A stretch of 64,000 nucleotides of DNA from Sulfitobacter aestuariivivens. Lineage in GTDB: Bacteria > Pseudomonadota > Alphaproteobacteria > Rhodobacterales > Rhodobacteraceae. The stretch's first letter is position 1; every line of letters starts with the position of its first letter. The position numbers and the translations under genes are program-made. Location of the stretch: the NCBI RefSeq assembly GCF_014763045.1, contig NZ_JACTAG010000002.1, positions 62,001 through 126,000 of the forward strand. Direction: 5' to 3'. This document shows positions 16,588 to 25,815 of this stretch, piece by piece. The notes below the pieces were generated by a model. That model ran no database searches, was not told where the DNA came from, and saw only the letters and a program-made list of their open reading frames with translations.

Positions 16588-17627
16588 GCGCGCTGATCGA
16601 ACGGCTGGGCCTGATGGCCCTGCACAGTGTCGATCCTGAAACGGCACATGGGCTGGCGGTGCGTGCCTTGCAGGCGGGCCTCGCACCATCCCCCGGCCCC
16701 ATCAGCACCTCCCGCCTCACGACGCAGATCGCTGGGATCGACCTGCCCAACCCGGTGGGCCTCGCCGCCGGCTTTGACAAGAACGCCACTGTCATCGCCC
16801 CCCTGTCGCGCGCAGGCTTTGGCTTTATAGAAGTGGGGGCCGCCACGCCCCTGCCCCAGCCCGGCAATCCCAAACCACGCCTGTTTCGCCTGACCGAAGA
16901 TGCCGCCGCCATCAACCGCTTTGGCTTTAACAACGAAGGGGCTGACGCCATCGCCGCAAGGCTTGCGACCCGTGGCGCGGGCGTGCCCGTGGGGCTTAAC
17001 CTTGGCGCCAACAAGACCAGCACGGACCGGGCCGCCGATTTTGCAAAGGTGATGGTCGCCGCGCGCGATCACGTGGACTTTGCCACCGTCAACGTATCCT
17101 CCCCCAACACGGAGAAACTGCGCGATCTGCAAGGCAAGGCCGCCTTGGCCGGTCTCCTTGAAGGGGTCATGGACGTGCGGGGGGCCACGCCGGTCTTCCT
17201 CAAGATCGCGCCTGACCTCAGCGACGCGGAAATCGCAGATGTCGCAGAAGTCGCGGCGCACGCGGGCGTCGCGGCAATCATCGCCACCAATACCACGCTG
17301 GACCGCGACGGTTTGACCAGCCCCCACGCGGGCGAAACCGGAGGGCTCTCCGGCGCGCCGCTCTTTGAGAAATCCACCCGGGTGCTGGCGCGGCTGTCTG
17401 CACAAACGGATATCCCGCTGATCGGCGTGGGCGGCGTCGGATCGGCAGCACAGGCCTATGCCAAGATATGCGCCGGGGCCTCGGCGGTCCAGCTTTACAC
17501 AGCACTGGTCTTTCAGGGCATGTCGCTTGTCTCCGAAGTCGTAAACGGCCTTGAAACGCTCTTGGCCCGGGACGGGTTCGCACACGTCAGCGACGCCATC
17601 GGCTGCAAAAGGGACGACTGGACATGA
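16584..17627 (+). CDS. pyrD: Dihydroorotate dehydrogenase (quinone), class 2
   Basis: A 347-aa FMN enzyme that oxidises dihydroorotate to orotate with membrane quinone, the fourth step of pyrimidine synthesis. The class 2 N-terminal helices (residues 1-45) that dip into the inner membrane are present. [10 protein letters not shown] (58-67) is the FMN/substrate loop, and [11 protein letters not shown] (170-180) holds the catalytic Ser173. GVGGVGSA is the C-terminal phosphate loop. It overlaps both neighbours by 4 nt (DUF1330 before, arsC-like after). The carB gene at 60470 belongs to the same pathway. Confidence 0.95.
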   Translation: MSALIERLGLMALHSVDPETAHGLAVRALQAGLAPSPGPISTSRLTTQIAGIDLPNPVGLAAGFDKNATVIAPLSRAGFGFIEVGAATPLPQPGNPKPRLFRLTEDAAAINRFGFNNEGADAIAARLATRGAGVPVGLNLGANKTSTDRAADFAKVMVAARDHVDFATVNVSSPNTEKLRDLQGKAALAGLLEGVMDVRGATPVFLKIAPDLSDAEIADVAEVAAHAGVAAIIATNTTLDRDGLTSPHAGETGGLSGAPLFEKSTRVLARLSAQTDIPLIGVGGVGSAAQAYAKICAGASAVQLYTALVFQGMSLVSEVVNGLETLLARDGFAHVSDAIGCKRDDWT

Positions 17628-17968
17628 TCACGATCTGGCACAATCCGCGCTGCTCCAAATCGCGCCAGGCACTTGCCCTGATCGAAGCGGCAGGCATAGA
17701 CGTGACGGTGCGCAAATATCTCGAAGACGCGCCCGGGGTGGCAGAGCTTGAAACGGCGCAGCAGGCCCTCGGTCTCACCAGCGCCATCGACATGATGCGC
17801 ACCGGCGAAAAGGTGTTCCGGGAACTGGGCCTGTCCAAAGACACCCCTGATACCGATTTGCGGAGTGCCATGGCCACGCACCCCATCCTGATCGAACGGC
17901 CCATTGTCTTCAATGCAGGCAATGCCGTGGTCGGCCGCCCTCCTGAGGCCGTAAAAGCCCTGCTCTAG
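17624..17968 (+). CDS. arsC: ArsC-family reductase (glutaredoxin-coupled type)
   Basis: A 114-aa thioredoxin-fold protein of the E. coli ArsC family. The active-site cysteine is Cys10 in [10 protein letters not shown], with the family-typical central KYLEDAP and [15 protein letters not shown] near the C-terminus carries the arginine that helps bind arsenate. Its overlap with pyrD (ATGA) places it in a housekeeping operon rather than an ars cluster: no arsR, arsB or acr3 is nearby. A role in general redox chemistry, as for YffB/Spx-like relatives, is equally possible. Confidence 0.8.
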   Translation: MITIWHNPRCSKSRQALALIEAAGIDVTVRKYLEDAPGVAELETAQQALGLTSAIDMMRTGEKVFRELGLSKDTPDTDLRSAMATHPILIERPIVFNAGNAVVGRPPEAVKALL

Positions 17969-17984
17969 GGTCGGGCCCGGCGGT

Positions 17985-19361
17985 TCATTGCCGCACCGGG
18001 GCCGCTGCCGCCTCCAACGCCGGGTATTTCCAGGCCAGTGTCGCGGCCCGCACCACAAAGGAAATCATCAGCGCAATCCACAGCCCGTGATTGCCCAGCG
18101 CGGGAACCAGCACAGCGGCGCAAGCCACATAGACCGCGAAAGAAATCGCCATCATGTTGCGCATATCCTTTGTCCGCGTGGCACCGATAAAGATGCCATC
18201 GAACATGAATGCGGCAACGCTGATCACCGGCACGGCAACGATGTACGGCAGGAACACACGCGCCATCGCCTGTACGTCTTGCGCCTTGGCCATCGTGTCA
18301 ATCAGTGCGGGACCCGCGACCAGAAAGAACAGCGACAACAGCGCAGAGACCGCAAAGGCCCAGCCAGAGGCCACAATCGCCGCGCGTCGCAAGACCGCAC
18401 GCCGCCGCGCGCCCATCGCCTTGCCCACCAGCGCTTCGGCGGCAAAGGCAAACCCGTCCAACCCGTAGGCGGTAATCATGAAGAACTGAACCAGCACCTG
18501 ATTGGCAGCCAGCGTCACATCCCCCATCGACGAGCCGATAAACAGAAACGAGATAAAGATCCCTTCCAGCAGCAGCGACCGCACCAGAATATCGCCATTC
18601 ACCCGCACCATATGCAGCCAGCGCGCGCCATCGAACACGCGGTCCCATGTGCGCCACAGCACATCCCTGAAAACTGCCCGGCAGAACCACAGGCCCATCG
18701 CCGCTCCGCTCCATTCGGCCAGAAAGGTCGCGATGGCCACGCCCTGCACACCCCAGCCCAGCCCCAGCACAAACCACAGGTCCAGTACGATGTTCAGCCC
18801 GTTCATCCAGACCTGTATGACCAGAACTGCACGGGTACGTTCCTGCGCGATCAGCCAGCCGGTGATCGCAAACAGTGCAATGGCCGCTGGTGCTGACCAG
18901 ACGCGAATGGTCATGTACTGACGCGCGAGGGTCTCGACCTCCGCCGACGCGGGCGACGCCTTGAAGGCCAGCCAGAATAGCGGCACCTGCAACAGCATCA
19001 CGGCCAGCCCCGCCCCCGCCCCGATCAGCAAGCCACGGGTCAGCAGCGCCGCCACTTCGCCGTCATCCCCGTTGCCTGCCGCCTGCGCCGTCAGCCCGAC
19101 GGTCCCCATGCGCAGAAACCCAAAGACCCAATAGAACGCTGACAGCAGGATCGCCCCCAGACCCACCGCCCCAATCGGCGCGGCAAGGCCCATCTGTCCG
19201 ACCACACCGGTATCGACCGCTCCAAGGATCGGCACGGTGGCGTTAGACAAAACGATCGGCAGCGCAATATTGAGGACACGCTTGTGGGTAATCGCCGCGC
19301 GCGCGTCAGCGTTGCTTTGATCCACCGCCAGCCGTTCAGTTTGCGTCAGATCACCCGGCAT
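17985..19361 (-). CDS. MATE-family efflux transporter (DinF-like)
   Basis: A 458-aa multidrug/toxin extrusion protein with 12 predicted helices in two MatE halves (about 30-210 and 250-430). NIALPIVLSNATVPILGAVD is the typical first helix, and DGFAFAAEALVGKAMG in the second half matches the DinF/NorM type. Such proteins exchange Na+ or H+ for cationic drugs or metabolites. Its start overlaps the preceding thioesterase gene by 11 nt, so it is the last gene of a three-gene operon with two hot-dog thioesterases. Substrate unknown. Confidence 0.9.
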   Translation of the reverse strand: MPGDLTQTERLAVDQSNADARAAITHKRVLNIALPIVLSNATVPILGAVDTGVVGQMGLAAPIGAVGLGAILLSAFYWVFGFLRMGTVGLTAQAAGNGDDGEVAALLTRGLLIGAGAGLAVMLLQVPLFWLAFKASPASAEVETLARQYMTIRVWSAPAAIALFAITGWLIAQERTRAVLVIQVWMNGLNIVLDLWFVLGLGWGVQGVAIATFLAEWSGAAMGLWFCRAVFRDVLWRTWDRVFDGARWLHMVRVNGDILVRSLLLEGIFISFLFIGSSMGDVTLAANQVLVQFFMITAYGLDGFAFAAEALVGKAMGARRRAVLRRAAIVASGWAFAVSALLSLFFLVAGPALIDTMAKAQDVQAMARVFLPYIVAVPVISVAAFMFDGIFIGATRTKDMRNMMAISFAVYVACAAVLVPALGNHGLWIALMISFVVRAATLAWKYPALEAAAAPVRQ

Positions 19362-19875
19362 CGACGGGCTTGCGCTGCGGCATCACGAAATGCCCCGTCG
19401 CCTGCGCGTACAGACGCGAGCGGTTGTCCTGCCACCCTTCCACATGCACGCTGGCATACCGTCGGCCTGACCGATTGATCCGCGCCCGCGCGTAAGCGTC
19501 ACGCGGCAAGCCTGAGCGCAGGTAGTCGACGGTAAAATCAATGGTTTTCGGCAGACGCGGCAAATGATCGGCATCCAGCGTTTTCACATCCAGTGTCCCG
19601 CTTTCCATGTCTTCCCAGATCAGGCCCCAGCTCAGCGTGATGATGGCGGTCACCTCAAGAAACGCCGCAGTGGCTCCGCCATGCAGCGCAGGCAGCAACG
19701 GGTTGCCGATCAGCGTTTCCTTGAATGGCAGGATACCGGTCAGTTCATCGCCCCGCCTCTCGAACTGAATGCCCAGAAACTGAATGTAGGGCACATCCTC
19801 CACCAGCGTGCGCAGCACCTTGTCGCGGCGCTCTTTGACAACCTGCATCGGCTCAGGGCGCGGGCGCGTGTTCAT
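19351..19875 (-). CDS. PaaI-type hot-dog thioesterase
   Basis: A 174-aa acyl-CoA thioesterase-like protein of the 4HBT/PaaI superfamily. The central ALHGGATAAFLEVTAI (about residues 63-78) is the HGG motif of the hot-dog helix, and RRYASVHVEGW near the end is the closing strand. It is somewhat longer than its operon partner upstream and shares low similarity with it, so the two are diverged tandem paralogues. The first nucleotides overlap the stop of that gene (ATGA). Likely substrates are short or aromatic acyl-CoAs. Clustering with a MATE exporter hints at handling or expelling a released acid. Confidence 0.82.
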   Translation of the reverse strand: MNTRPRPEPMQVVKERRDKVLRTLVEDVPYIQFLGIQFERRGDELTGILPFKETLIGNPLLPALHGGATAAFLEVTAIITLSWGLIWEDMESGTLDVKTLDADHLPRLPKTIDFTVDYLRSGLPRDAYARARINRSGRRYASVHVEGWQDNRSRLYAQATGHFVMPQRKPVDAG

Positions 19876-20294
19876 AGCTTGCCCTCCACCGTGAAGGTGC
19901 CTGTGGCGGTCGCCACCGGGTTTTCGGCGTCCGCATCGGTGGCCGTGGCGCGCACAAAGGCCACCGACCGGGTCACATGGTAACAGGTCGCTTTGGTTGT
20001 GATCCGCTCGCCCGGCTTGGCCGCGCGCAGGTATTCAATGCGCAGATCCATTGTCGCCGTGCCTGCTGGATTGCTTGGATGGCTCATCACCGCCGCACCG
20101 CAACAGGTGTCCATCAGCGCCGACACCGCCCCGCCATGCACAACGCCTGTCTTGGGATCACCCACCAGCTTTTCGTCATAGGGCATCGCGATCACGGCCA
20201 CCCCGCCGCCAAGTTCTTCCAGCTCCATCCCCAGCGCGATCGAGTGGGGCAGCGCCTCGATAAACTGACCGGCGGCTTTATTCTTTTCGCTCAT
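19872..20294 (-). CDS. PaaI-type hot-dog thioesterase
   Basis: A 140-aa hot-dog fold protein and first gene of the thioesterase-thioesterase-MATE operon. GVVHGGAVSALMDTCCGAA (about residues 60-78) is the HGG motif plus hot-dog helix with the active-site Asp, and RSVAFVRATATD is the conserved back strand. The start is ATG 20294 (MSEKNKAAGQ); a longer in-frame reading upstream has no ribosome site. It is divergent from the MerR gene at 20411 across 116 bp, so the MerR regulator may act on both sides. Confidence 0.85.
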   Translation of the reverse strand: MSEKNKAAGQFIEALPHSIALGMELEELGGGVAVIAMPYDEKLVGDPKTGVVHGGAVSALMDTCCGAAVMSHPSNPAGTATMDLRIEYLRAAKPGERITTKATCYHVTRSVAFVRATATDADAENPVATATGTFTVEGKL

Positions 20295-20410
20295 GATGGC
20301 ATTCCATTGGGAAATTTTCACCTTTATCTGCGCGGGCTTCGCAAAGGGCAAGGTCATGCGTTGCGCTTGCGTCCCCGCCCGCATAGCTTATCCCGCAAGG
20401 AGAGAGACCG

Positions 20411-20779
20411 ATGGCCGAAGACCGCCTCACTTTCAAAGAGATGTGTGCCGAGTTCGATGTGACGCCCCGCACATTGCGTTACTACGAATACATCGAACTG
20501 TTGCAACCGGACCGTGAGGGCCGCGCGCGGTATTATGGCCCGCGCGAACGCGCACGCATGACGCTTATCCTGCGTGGTCGCAAATGGGGCTTCGCGCTTG
20601 AGGATATCCGCCAGTGGCTGCTGATCTACGAAAACGAAGGATCAGAGGCGCAGATGCAGACCTGGGTCGAAATGTCGGGCTATCAGATCAAAGAACTGGA
20701 AGACCAACGCGCGCAGCTCGATGAAGCGATCGAAGAGCTGAAAAAACTCCGCGCGGATACAGCCGCATCCCTGAAATAG
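20411..20779 (+). CDS. MerR-family regulator, acyl-CoA catabolism type
   Basis: A 122-aa MerR regulator. The winged helix covers about 7-75 (FDVTPRTLRYYEYIELL) and is followed by a dimerisation coiled coil (about 80-118, rich in Glu/Lys/Gln). It lacks the C-terminal cysteines of metal-sensing MerR proteins, so it belongs to the short group (LiuR-like) often linked to acyl-CoA degradation. An AAGGAGAG site precedes ATG 20411. It is about 43% identical by eye in the HTH to the second MerR protein 330 bp downstream. Its position upstream of the acyl-CoA dehydrogenase cluster suggests local control. Confidence 0.85.
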   Translation: MAEDRLTFKEMCAEFDVTPRTLRYYEYIELLQPDREGRARYYGPRERARMTLILRGRKWGFALEDIRQWLLIYENEGSEAQMQTWVEMSGYQIKELEDQRAQLDEAIEELKKLRADTAASLK

Positions 20780-21108
20780 CCGTCTGATCCGCGCGCAAAC
20801 AGGCCTGCAATCCCATTTACACCCGCAGGATTCGCGACACTAACCGCCGAAACTATGGGAAAAAGAGCACACTTTCCGCCTGCAACCCATGGCTGAAGCG
20901 CTTGCACCCCAAATGCGCCGCTGACCCGCTCCTTTCCCCCTGACGCTGGTGTTTCCCCACGCTTTCAGCACCTTACCTGCGCTGCACCTACGTCACCCTC
21001 GCAAGTGACGTGACGTCTCGGTTACGTCAACGTCAACGCTTGTTGTAAAAAATCTCAAAGCGCCACACATCGGGCTCAGAAGTTGAACCCGAAGACGAAA
21101 GTTGTGAC
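20780..21108. other. 329-bp intergenic region between two merR genes
   Basis: No credible coding region was found. The last 120 bp hold the dense ACGT half-site cluster described at 20990-21036, followed by an A-rich stretch (TTGTTGTAAAAAA) that could be part of a promoter for the second merR gene. The first 200 bp show nothing recognisable and no clear terminator for the first merR gene. Confidence 0.6.
20990..21036. promoter_or_regulatory. Cluster of TGACGT/ACGTCA half-sites (LiuR-like operator)
   Basis: Reading left to right: ACGTCAC, 8 nt, GTGACGT inverted; TGACGTGACGT; then TTACGTCAACGTCAACG. The last has ACGT-N2-ACGT spacing, as in the TTTACGTTAACGTAAA-type consensus published for LiuR (MerR family) control of branched-chain and fatty-acid catabolism. 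It lies 73 bp upstream of the second MerR ATG, which precedes an acyl-CoA dehydrogenase gene. Assignment by motif resemblance. Confidence 0.55.
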
Positions 21109-21510
21109 ATGACAACCGAAACCATGACCATCCGCCAGATGTGTGACGCATTCGACGTCACCCCGCGGACATTGCGCTTTTACGAAGCCAAGGAACTGCT
21201 GTTCCCGATCCGGGAAGGCCAGAAACGCCTTTTCACCAAGCGCGACCGTGCGCGTCTCAAGCTGATCCTGCGCGGCAAGCGCTTTGGCTTCAGCCTCGAG
21301 GAAATCCGCCAGTTGCTGGACCTTTATCATATGGGTGACCAGCAGCAGACGCAGATCCTGCGCTCTTATGAAATCGCCAAGGAACGCCTTTCCGACATGG
21401 AAACGCAGCGTGACGAGCTGAGCGAAGCCATTGACGATCTGCGTGGCCAGATCAAATGGGGAGAGAAGATGATCGCCTCCATGCAGCAAAACCGGAGTGC
21501 CGCAGAATAG
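21109..21510 (+). CDS. MerR-family regulator, acyl-CoA catabolism type
   Basis: A 133-aa MerR protein with HTH FDVTPRTLRFYEAKELLF (about 14-31), wing and a coiled-coil tail (about 85-130), and no effector domain. Like its neighbour at 20411 it lacks metal-binding cysteines. It is followed 48 bp later by the large acyl-CoA dehydrogenase gene on the same strand, so autoregulation through the ACGT cluster upstream would also set expression of the downstream genes. The two MerR proteins likely arose by duplication and may compete for or share sites. Confidence 0.88.
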   Translation: MTTETMTIRQMCDAFDVTPRTLRFYEAKELLFPIREGQKRLFTKRDRARLKLILRGKRFGFSLEEIRQLLDLYHMGDQQQTQILRSYEIAKERLSDMETQRDELSEAIDDLRGQIKWGEKMIASMQQNRSAAE

Positions 21511-21558
21511 GCGCATATCCCACCCCGACAAAAACAGAATTCAACGACGGAGATCCAG

Positions 21559-23340
21559 ATGCCCAGTTATACAGCCCCCACCAAAGACATTCAGTTTATC
21601 CTGCATGACCTGCTGAAAGTCACTGAATCGGAGACCCCGGGCTACGCCGATCTGGAAGCCGACTTTACCGCAGCGATCTTTGAAGAAGCGGGCAAGCTGA
21701 CCTCCGAAGTCCTGACCCCCCTTAATGCGGTCGGCGACAAGGAAGGCTGCAAACTGGAGAATGGTATCGTCTACACACCAAAGGGCTTCAAAGAAGCCTT
21801 TGGTCAGGTGAAAGAAGGCGGCTGGACCGGTCTCGACATGCCCGAGCAGTACGGCGGCCAGAACATGCCGGTCGTCATCGGGTCTGCCGTGGGTGAATTG
21901 TTCTCCTCGTCGAACCAGGCGTTCACCATGTATCAGGGACTGACCCATGGTGCGGCATCGGCCATTCTCGCACATGGCACAGATGCGCAGAAAGACACCT
22001 ATCTGCCCAACATGGTGTCCTGCGAGTGGACAGGCACGATGAACCTGACCGAACCGCACTGCGGTACCGATCTGGGCCTGATGCGCACCAAAGCCGTCCC
22101 GCAGGACGATGGCAGCTACAAGATCACGGGTCAGAAGATCTTTATCTCCGCCGGTGAACACGACATGGCCGACAACATCATTCACCTGGTGCTGGCCAAA
22201 ATCGAAGGCGGCCCCGAAGGCATCGCCGGTGTCTCGCTCTTCATCGTGCCCAAGTTCATGGTCAACGAAGACGGTAGCCTCGGCGAACGCAACGGCGTCT
22301 CTGTCGGCTCCATCGAAGAAAAGATGGGCATCCACGGCAACTCTACCTGCGTGATGAACTATGACGACGCGACGGGCTTCCTGCTGGGTCAGGAACACAA
22401 GGGCATGCGCGCCATGTTCACCATGATGAACGAAGCGCGTCTGGGCGTTGGCATGCAAGGCCTGAGCCAGGCCGAAGTGGCCTATCAGAACGCGTTGGAA
22501 TACGCCAAGGACCGCCTGCAGGGCCGTGCCGTCACCGGGGCGGAACATCCTGACAAGCCTGCCGATCCGCTGATCGTGCACCCTGATATCCGCCGTTCTC
22601 TGATGGATCAGAAAAGCTTTGCCGAAGGCGCGCGCGCATTCATCCTGTGGGGTGCCACCATGATCGATGCCTCGCACCGCAATGGCGACGAAGCCGCCGA
22701 AGGGCTGGTGTCACTGCTGACGCCCGTGATCAAGGGTTTCCTGACCGACGTCGGCTACGACATGACCGTCAAGGCCCAGCAGGTTTATGGCGGGCACGGC
22801 TACATCGAAGAATGGGGCATGTCCCAGTTCACGCGCGACGCCCGGATCGCCATGATCTACGAAGGCGCCAATGGTGTTCAGGCTCTCGACCTGGTGGGCC
22901 GCAAACTGGCCCAGGACGGCGGCAAGCACGTGATGGCGTTCTTTGATCTGGTCAAAGGCTTCATCAAGGAAAACGCCGGTCAGGATGACGCTTTTGATGT
23001 CGACTTCCTTGAGCCCCTGAAAGCGGCCTCCAAGGACCTGCAATCGGCGGGCATGTATTTCATGCAAAACGGCGCCAAGAACCCCAACAATGCGCTGGCA
23101 GGGTCCAACGACTTCATGCACATGTTCGGTCATGTCTGCCTTGGCCTTATGTGGGCCAAGATGGGTCTGGCCGCCAAGGCCGCACTGGCTGGCGGGGCGT
23201 CTGACACCGCGTTTTACGAAACCAAGCTGGCAACGGGTCGCTACTACATGGCCCGCCAGTTGCCCGCGACCACGCTGCACCTCAAGCGCATCGAATCCGG
23301 TGCGGACACCGTCATGGCACTGGAGGCCGCAAACTTCTGA
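21559..23340 (+). CDS. Large acyl-CoA dehydrogenase, DmdC-like
   Basis: A 593-aa FAD acyl-CoA dehydrogenase of the long subfamily with an extra C-terminal domain (about 470-590). [19 protein letters not shown] is the flavin-binding signature, and Glu435 in [10 protein letters not shown] is the catalytic base. The N-terminus [13 protein letters not shown] is the form seen in DmdC, the 3-methylmercaptopropionyl-CoA dehydrogenase of DMSP demethylation, and in related medium/long-chain enzymes; the sequence alone does not settle the substrate. An ACGGAGAT site precedes ATG 21559. No dmdD-type hydratase gene follows. Downstream come small genes, a second acyl-CoA dehydrogenase, thiolase and a FadB-type protein. 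Confidence 0.85.
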   Translation: MPSYTAPTKDIQFILHDLLKVTESETPGYADLEADFTAAIFEEAGKLTSEVLTPLNAVGDKEGCKLENGIVYTPKGFKEAFGQVKEGGWTGLDMPEQYGGQNMPVVIGSAVGELFSSSNQAFTMYQGLTHGAASAILAHGTDAQKDTYLPNMVSCEWTGTMNLTEPHCGTDLGLMRTKAVPQDDGSYKITGQKIFISAGEHDMADNIIHLVLAKIEGGPEGIAGVSLFIVPKFMVNEDGSLGERNGVSVGSIEEKMGIHGNSTCVMNYDDATGFLLGQEHKGMRAMFTMMNEARLGVGMQGLSQAEVAYQNALEYAKDRLQGRAVTGAEHPDKPADPLIVHPDIRRSLMDQKSFAEGARAFILWGATMIDASHRNGDEAAEGLVSLLTPVIKGFLTDVGYDMTVKAQQVYGGHGYIEEWGMSQFTRDARIAMIYEGANGVQALDLVGRKLAQDGGKHVMAFFDLVKGFIKENAGQDDAFDVDFLEPLKAASKDLQSAGMYFMQNGAKNPNNALAGSNDFMHMFGHVCLGLMWAKMGLAAKAALAGGASDTAFYETKLATGRYYMARQLPATTLHLKRIESGADTVMALEAANF

Positions 23341-23357
23341 TCGCATGGGAGGAGGCG

Positions 23358-23573
23358 ATGAATACGCTGCGCGAACTTGTGTTGATGCTGTCCACGTTTA
23401 TGTGGATCGGTGCCGGCACCTGGATCATCACAGCACTCATCGCCTCCGACACCTCAATTTCCGGAGACCAGGCCGCTGAAATGGCCCCCTCCACCTCTTA
23501 CTTTGTGTTTGGCATTGGCGTTGCAGTTTTCATCCTCGTCACTGTCTTTTGGAAAAAGAAGAAGGAGCCCTGA
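23358..23573 (+). CDS. Small two-helix membrane protein
   Basis: A 71-aa protein with two hydrophobic segments (about residues 8-28 and 47-66) and a basic C-terminus (KKKKEP), so both ends probably face the cytoplasm. ATG 23358 has a GGGAGGAG site 8 nt upstream, an excellent translation signal. It lies 17 bp after the dehydrogenase gene and shares one nucleotide with the next gene (TGATG). No known family was recognised. It might anchor or assist the secreted protein encoded next. Confidence 0.8.
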   Translation: MNTLRELVLMLSTFMWIGAGTWIITALIASDTSISGDQAAEMAPSTSYFVFGIGVAVFILVTVFWKKKKEP

Positions 23574-24292
23574 TGCCTGAGCGCGGCCCCCTGAAATCCC
23601 GGATCTCCGCCCTTGTGGTGGCCGCTGGATTGCTTTTTCAGGCCGCGACGCTGCACGCTCAACAAACGGCCATCCTTCCAGAACCACGCGCCCTGACCGC
23701 CTTTGCCGCCGCCGACGGTTATGCAGACATGACCCCGGATCGCTACGGCACCCCGGCCAGCCCGAAAACCGATGAGCTGGGCCTCTACCTGCTGCTGCGT
23801 ATGTTCCGCACCACCTGCATGGGCCTTGAACGCGGCAAAAGCCTGGCAGACGTGATGCCGAAAGACTTCTTTGTCACCGGATCAAGCCGCTATCTCCTCG
23901 GGCCGGATGCCACGCCTAAGGGAGAGACCATCGTGCTCTCTTCCACCGGCGACATCGCGCTGGACGAAGACAAAGGCCACCCCGCCATCTGGATCGAACC
24001 CAAGGCGCAATCAGTCGTGTGTTCGGCCCAGTGGCGCATGCCCACACAGATCACGCCAGAGCAACAGGCAATCTACGCCGGGTTTCTGTCTGATTGGGTG
24101 CCGTTTGAACTGGCCCTTGTCCGTGCGACCCGCCCCATTGACGGGACCGATCCCGGCGTGACCGCACTGATCGAAGGCGATCGCCCCTGTGGCGACGCAT
24201 GGTGCCCGGTGTCGATCCTTTACAGCCTTCGCCGCGGGGATATCAGCCTGAAAACGGTGCTGAACACCGCCACAATCAACGGAATGCCCTGA
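23573..24292 (+). CDS. Secreted hypothetical protein
   Basis: A 239-aa protein with a signal peptide (residues 1-29; ISALVVAAGLLFQAATLHAQ). The mature part has cysteines at CMGLERGK, SVVCSAQW and the close pair CGDAWC, suggesting disulfides in the periplasm. No family was recognised. The start ATG 23573 overlaps the previous stop by one nucleotide and the stop overlaps the next start likewise, so it is firmly part of the operon. Its presence inside an acyl-CoA degradation cluster is unexplained. Confidence 0.8.
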   Translation: MPERGPLKSRISALVVAAGLLFQAATLHAQQTAILPEPRALTAFAAADGYADMTPDRYGTPASPKTDELGLYLLLRMFRTTCMGLERGKSLADVMPKDFFVTGSSRYLLGPDATPKGETIVLSSTGDIALDEDKGHPAIWIEPKAQSVVCSAQWRMPTQITPEQQAIYAGFLSDWVPFELALVRATRPIDGTDPGVTALIEGDRPCGDAWCPVSILYSLRRGDISLKTVLNTATINGMP

Positions 24293-24504
24293 TGCCCAAA
24301 CGCTTCCGCCTGACCCGCCGCTTCCCGGTCGCCATGACCGAAGACGGCTATCGCCGCCTCAAGAAATTCAGCGCCGATGCGGGATTGGACGAAGGCGAGG
24401 CGCTGTCGTTTCTCTTTGAGAATTTCAACAGCGTGATGAACGAAGAAAACCTGATTGCACGGCTGCGGCTGTTCAATTCCGAAATAGACAGCAGAAAACG
24501 GTGA
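24292..24504 (+). CDS. Small ribbon-helix-helix-like protein
   Basis: A 70-aa basic protein. The sequence [31 protein letters not shown] runs as a beta strand then two helices and resembles ribbon-helix-helix DNA-binding proteins, but the match is by pattern only. It is joined to the preceding gene by a TGATG overlap and abuts the second acyl-CoA dehydrogenase. It could be a small local regulator or an uncharacterised adaptor. Confidence 0.65.
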   Translation: MPKRFRLTRRFPVAMTEDGYRRLKKFSADAGLDEGEALSFLFENFNSVMNEENLIARLRLFNSEIDSRKR

Positions 24505-24518
24505 CCGCGGTGAAAGAC

Positions 24519-25667
24519 ATGACACAGACCTCCTCAAGCTGGATGACAGAAGAACACCGCATGATTGCGGACATGACGGCGGATTTCATCAACACTGAAT
24601 GGGCGCCCAAGTTCGAGAAATGGCGCAACCAGGGCGAGATGGATCGCGAAACCTGGAATGAAGCGGGCGAACTGGGTCTGCTGTGCCCCTCCCTTCCCGA
24701 AGAATACGGCGGGCCAGGCGGTGATTTTGGCCATGAGGCCGCGATTCTCATCGAGATGAGCCGCGCCAATCTCGCGTCATGGGGCCATCCAATCCATTCC
24801 GGCATCGTCGCCCATTACATCCTCGCCTACGGAACCGAAGAGCAGAAAAAACGCTGGTTGCCCAAGATGATCAGCGGCGAACTGGTCGGTGCGCTGGCCA
24901 TGACCGAACCCTCCACCGGGTCGGACGTGCAGGCGATCAAGACCCGCGCCGTACGCGATGGCAATGCCTACCGCCTGTCGGGGCAAAAGACCTTCATCAC
25001 CAACGGTCAACACGCCAATCTGATCATCGTCGCGGCCAAGACAGACCCGTCACTGGGCTCAAAGGGCGTCTCAATGGTGGTGCTCGAAACCGACGGTGCC
25101 GATGGTTTCCAGCGCGGGCGCAACCTTGAAAAGATCGGACTGCACGCCGCCGACACCTCCGAGCTTTTTTTCGACAACGTCGAAATCCCCCCCGAAAACA
25201 TCCTCGGCCAAGAGGAAGGCCGCGGCTTTTACCAGATGATGCAGCAATTGCCGCAGGAACGTCTGATCATTGCCTGCGGCGCAGTGGGTGCCATGGAAGG
25301 CGCGGTTGAACGCACGGTCGCCTATTGCAAGGAACGCGAAGCCTTCGGCGGCCCGCTGACCCAGTTCCAGAACACAAGGTTCCAACTGGTCGAATGCAAG
25401 ACCAAGACCATGGTCGCGCGCGCCTTTCTGGATGAATGCATCTCGGACCATCTGCGCGGCGAGCTCAGCGTCGAAAAGGCCGCAATGGCAAAGTACTGGA
25501 TCACCGACACCCAGGGCGAAGTGCTGGACACCTGCCTGCAGATGCACGGCGGCTACGGTTTCATGGCCGAATACGACATCGGCCAAATGTGGTCGGACGC
25601 TCGTGTCCAGCGCATCTACGGCGGCACGAATGAAATCATGAAGGAACTGATCTCGCGCAGCCTCTGA
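24519..25667 (+). CDS. Acyl-CoA dehydrogenase (FadE/LCAD-like)
   Basis: A 382-aa FAD acyl-CoA dehydrogenase with the three standard domains. [18 protein letters not shown] is the flavin signature. [14 protein letters not shown] at the C-terminus has Gly where many members have the catalytic Glu (YEGT), as in long-chain/isovaleryl-type enzymes whose base sits in helix G; a candidate lies in [17 protein letters not shown] 24519 has GGTGA five bases upstream. A GTG at 24501 overlapping the previous stop is the alternative start but has no ribosome site. It is the second dehydrogenase of the cluster and ends just before palindromic element B. Confidence 0.88.
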   Translation: MTQTSSSWMTEEHRMIADMTADFINTEWAPKFEKWRNQGEMDRETWNEAGELGLLCPSLPEEYGGPGGDFGHEAAILIEMSRANLASWGHPIHSGIVAHYILAYGTEEQKKRWLPKMISGELVGALAMTEPSTGSDVQAIKTRAVRDGNAYRLSGQKTFITNGQHANLIIVAAKTDPSLGSKGVSMVVLETDGADGFQRGRNLEKIGLHAADTSELFFDNVEIPPENILGQEEGRGFYQMMQQLPQERLIIACGAVGAMEGAVERTVAYCKEREAFGGPLTQFQNTRFQLVECKTKTMVARAFLDECISDHLRGELSVEKAAMAKYWITDTQGEVLDTCLQMHGGYGFMAEYDIGQMWSDARVQRIYGGTNEIMKELISRSL

Positions 25668-25694
25668 CGGCAACGCGTGCTTAAATCAAGGATT

Positions 25695-25790
25695 AGGTAT
25701 TTGAAAAAGGGTGAAATTGGGGGCTGTCGTTCTTCCGTTTCACCCTTTGGAAATACCTCCCGGGGGTCCGGGGGTGGGAAACCCCCGGGT
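25695..25790. repeat. Palindromic intergenic element, copy B
   Basis: Same layout as 5711-5812. Outer arms are AGGTATTT / AAATACCT. The inner perfect 11-bp stem is AAAGGGTGAAA (25706-25716) with TTTCACCCTTT (25738-25748), loop 21 nt. Then a G-rich linker and a GC hairpin CCGGGGG, loop TGGGAAA, CCCCCGG (25768-25788). It lies between the acyl-CoA dehydrogenase and GST genes, both on the plus strand. The stem sequence differs fully from copy A while pairing is kept. Confidence 0.7.
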
Positions 25791-25815
25791 CCGCCATCGA
25801 AAAAAGGAGCGACCC

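Noticed and set aside
16449-17585. Minus-strand open frame of 378 codons opposite pyrD
   Set aside because: pyrD is unambiguous, and the antisense product has no recognisable domain.
21541-22677. Minus-strand open frame of 378 codons opposite the DmdC-like gene
   Set aside because: Shadow of a well-supported gene, with low-complexity His/Gly/Asp-rich translation.
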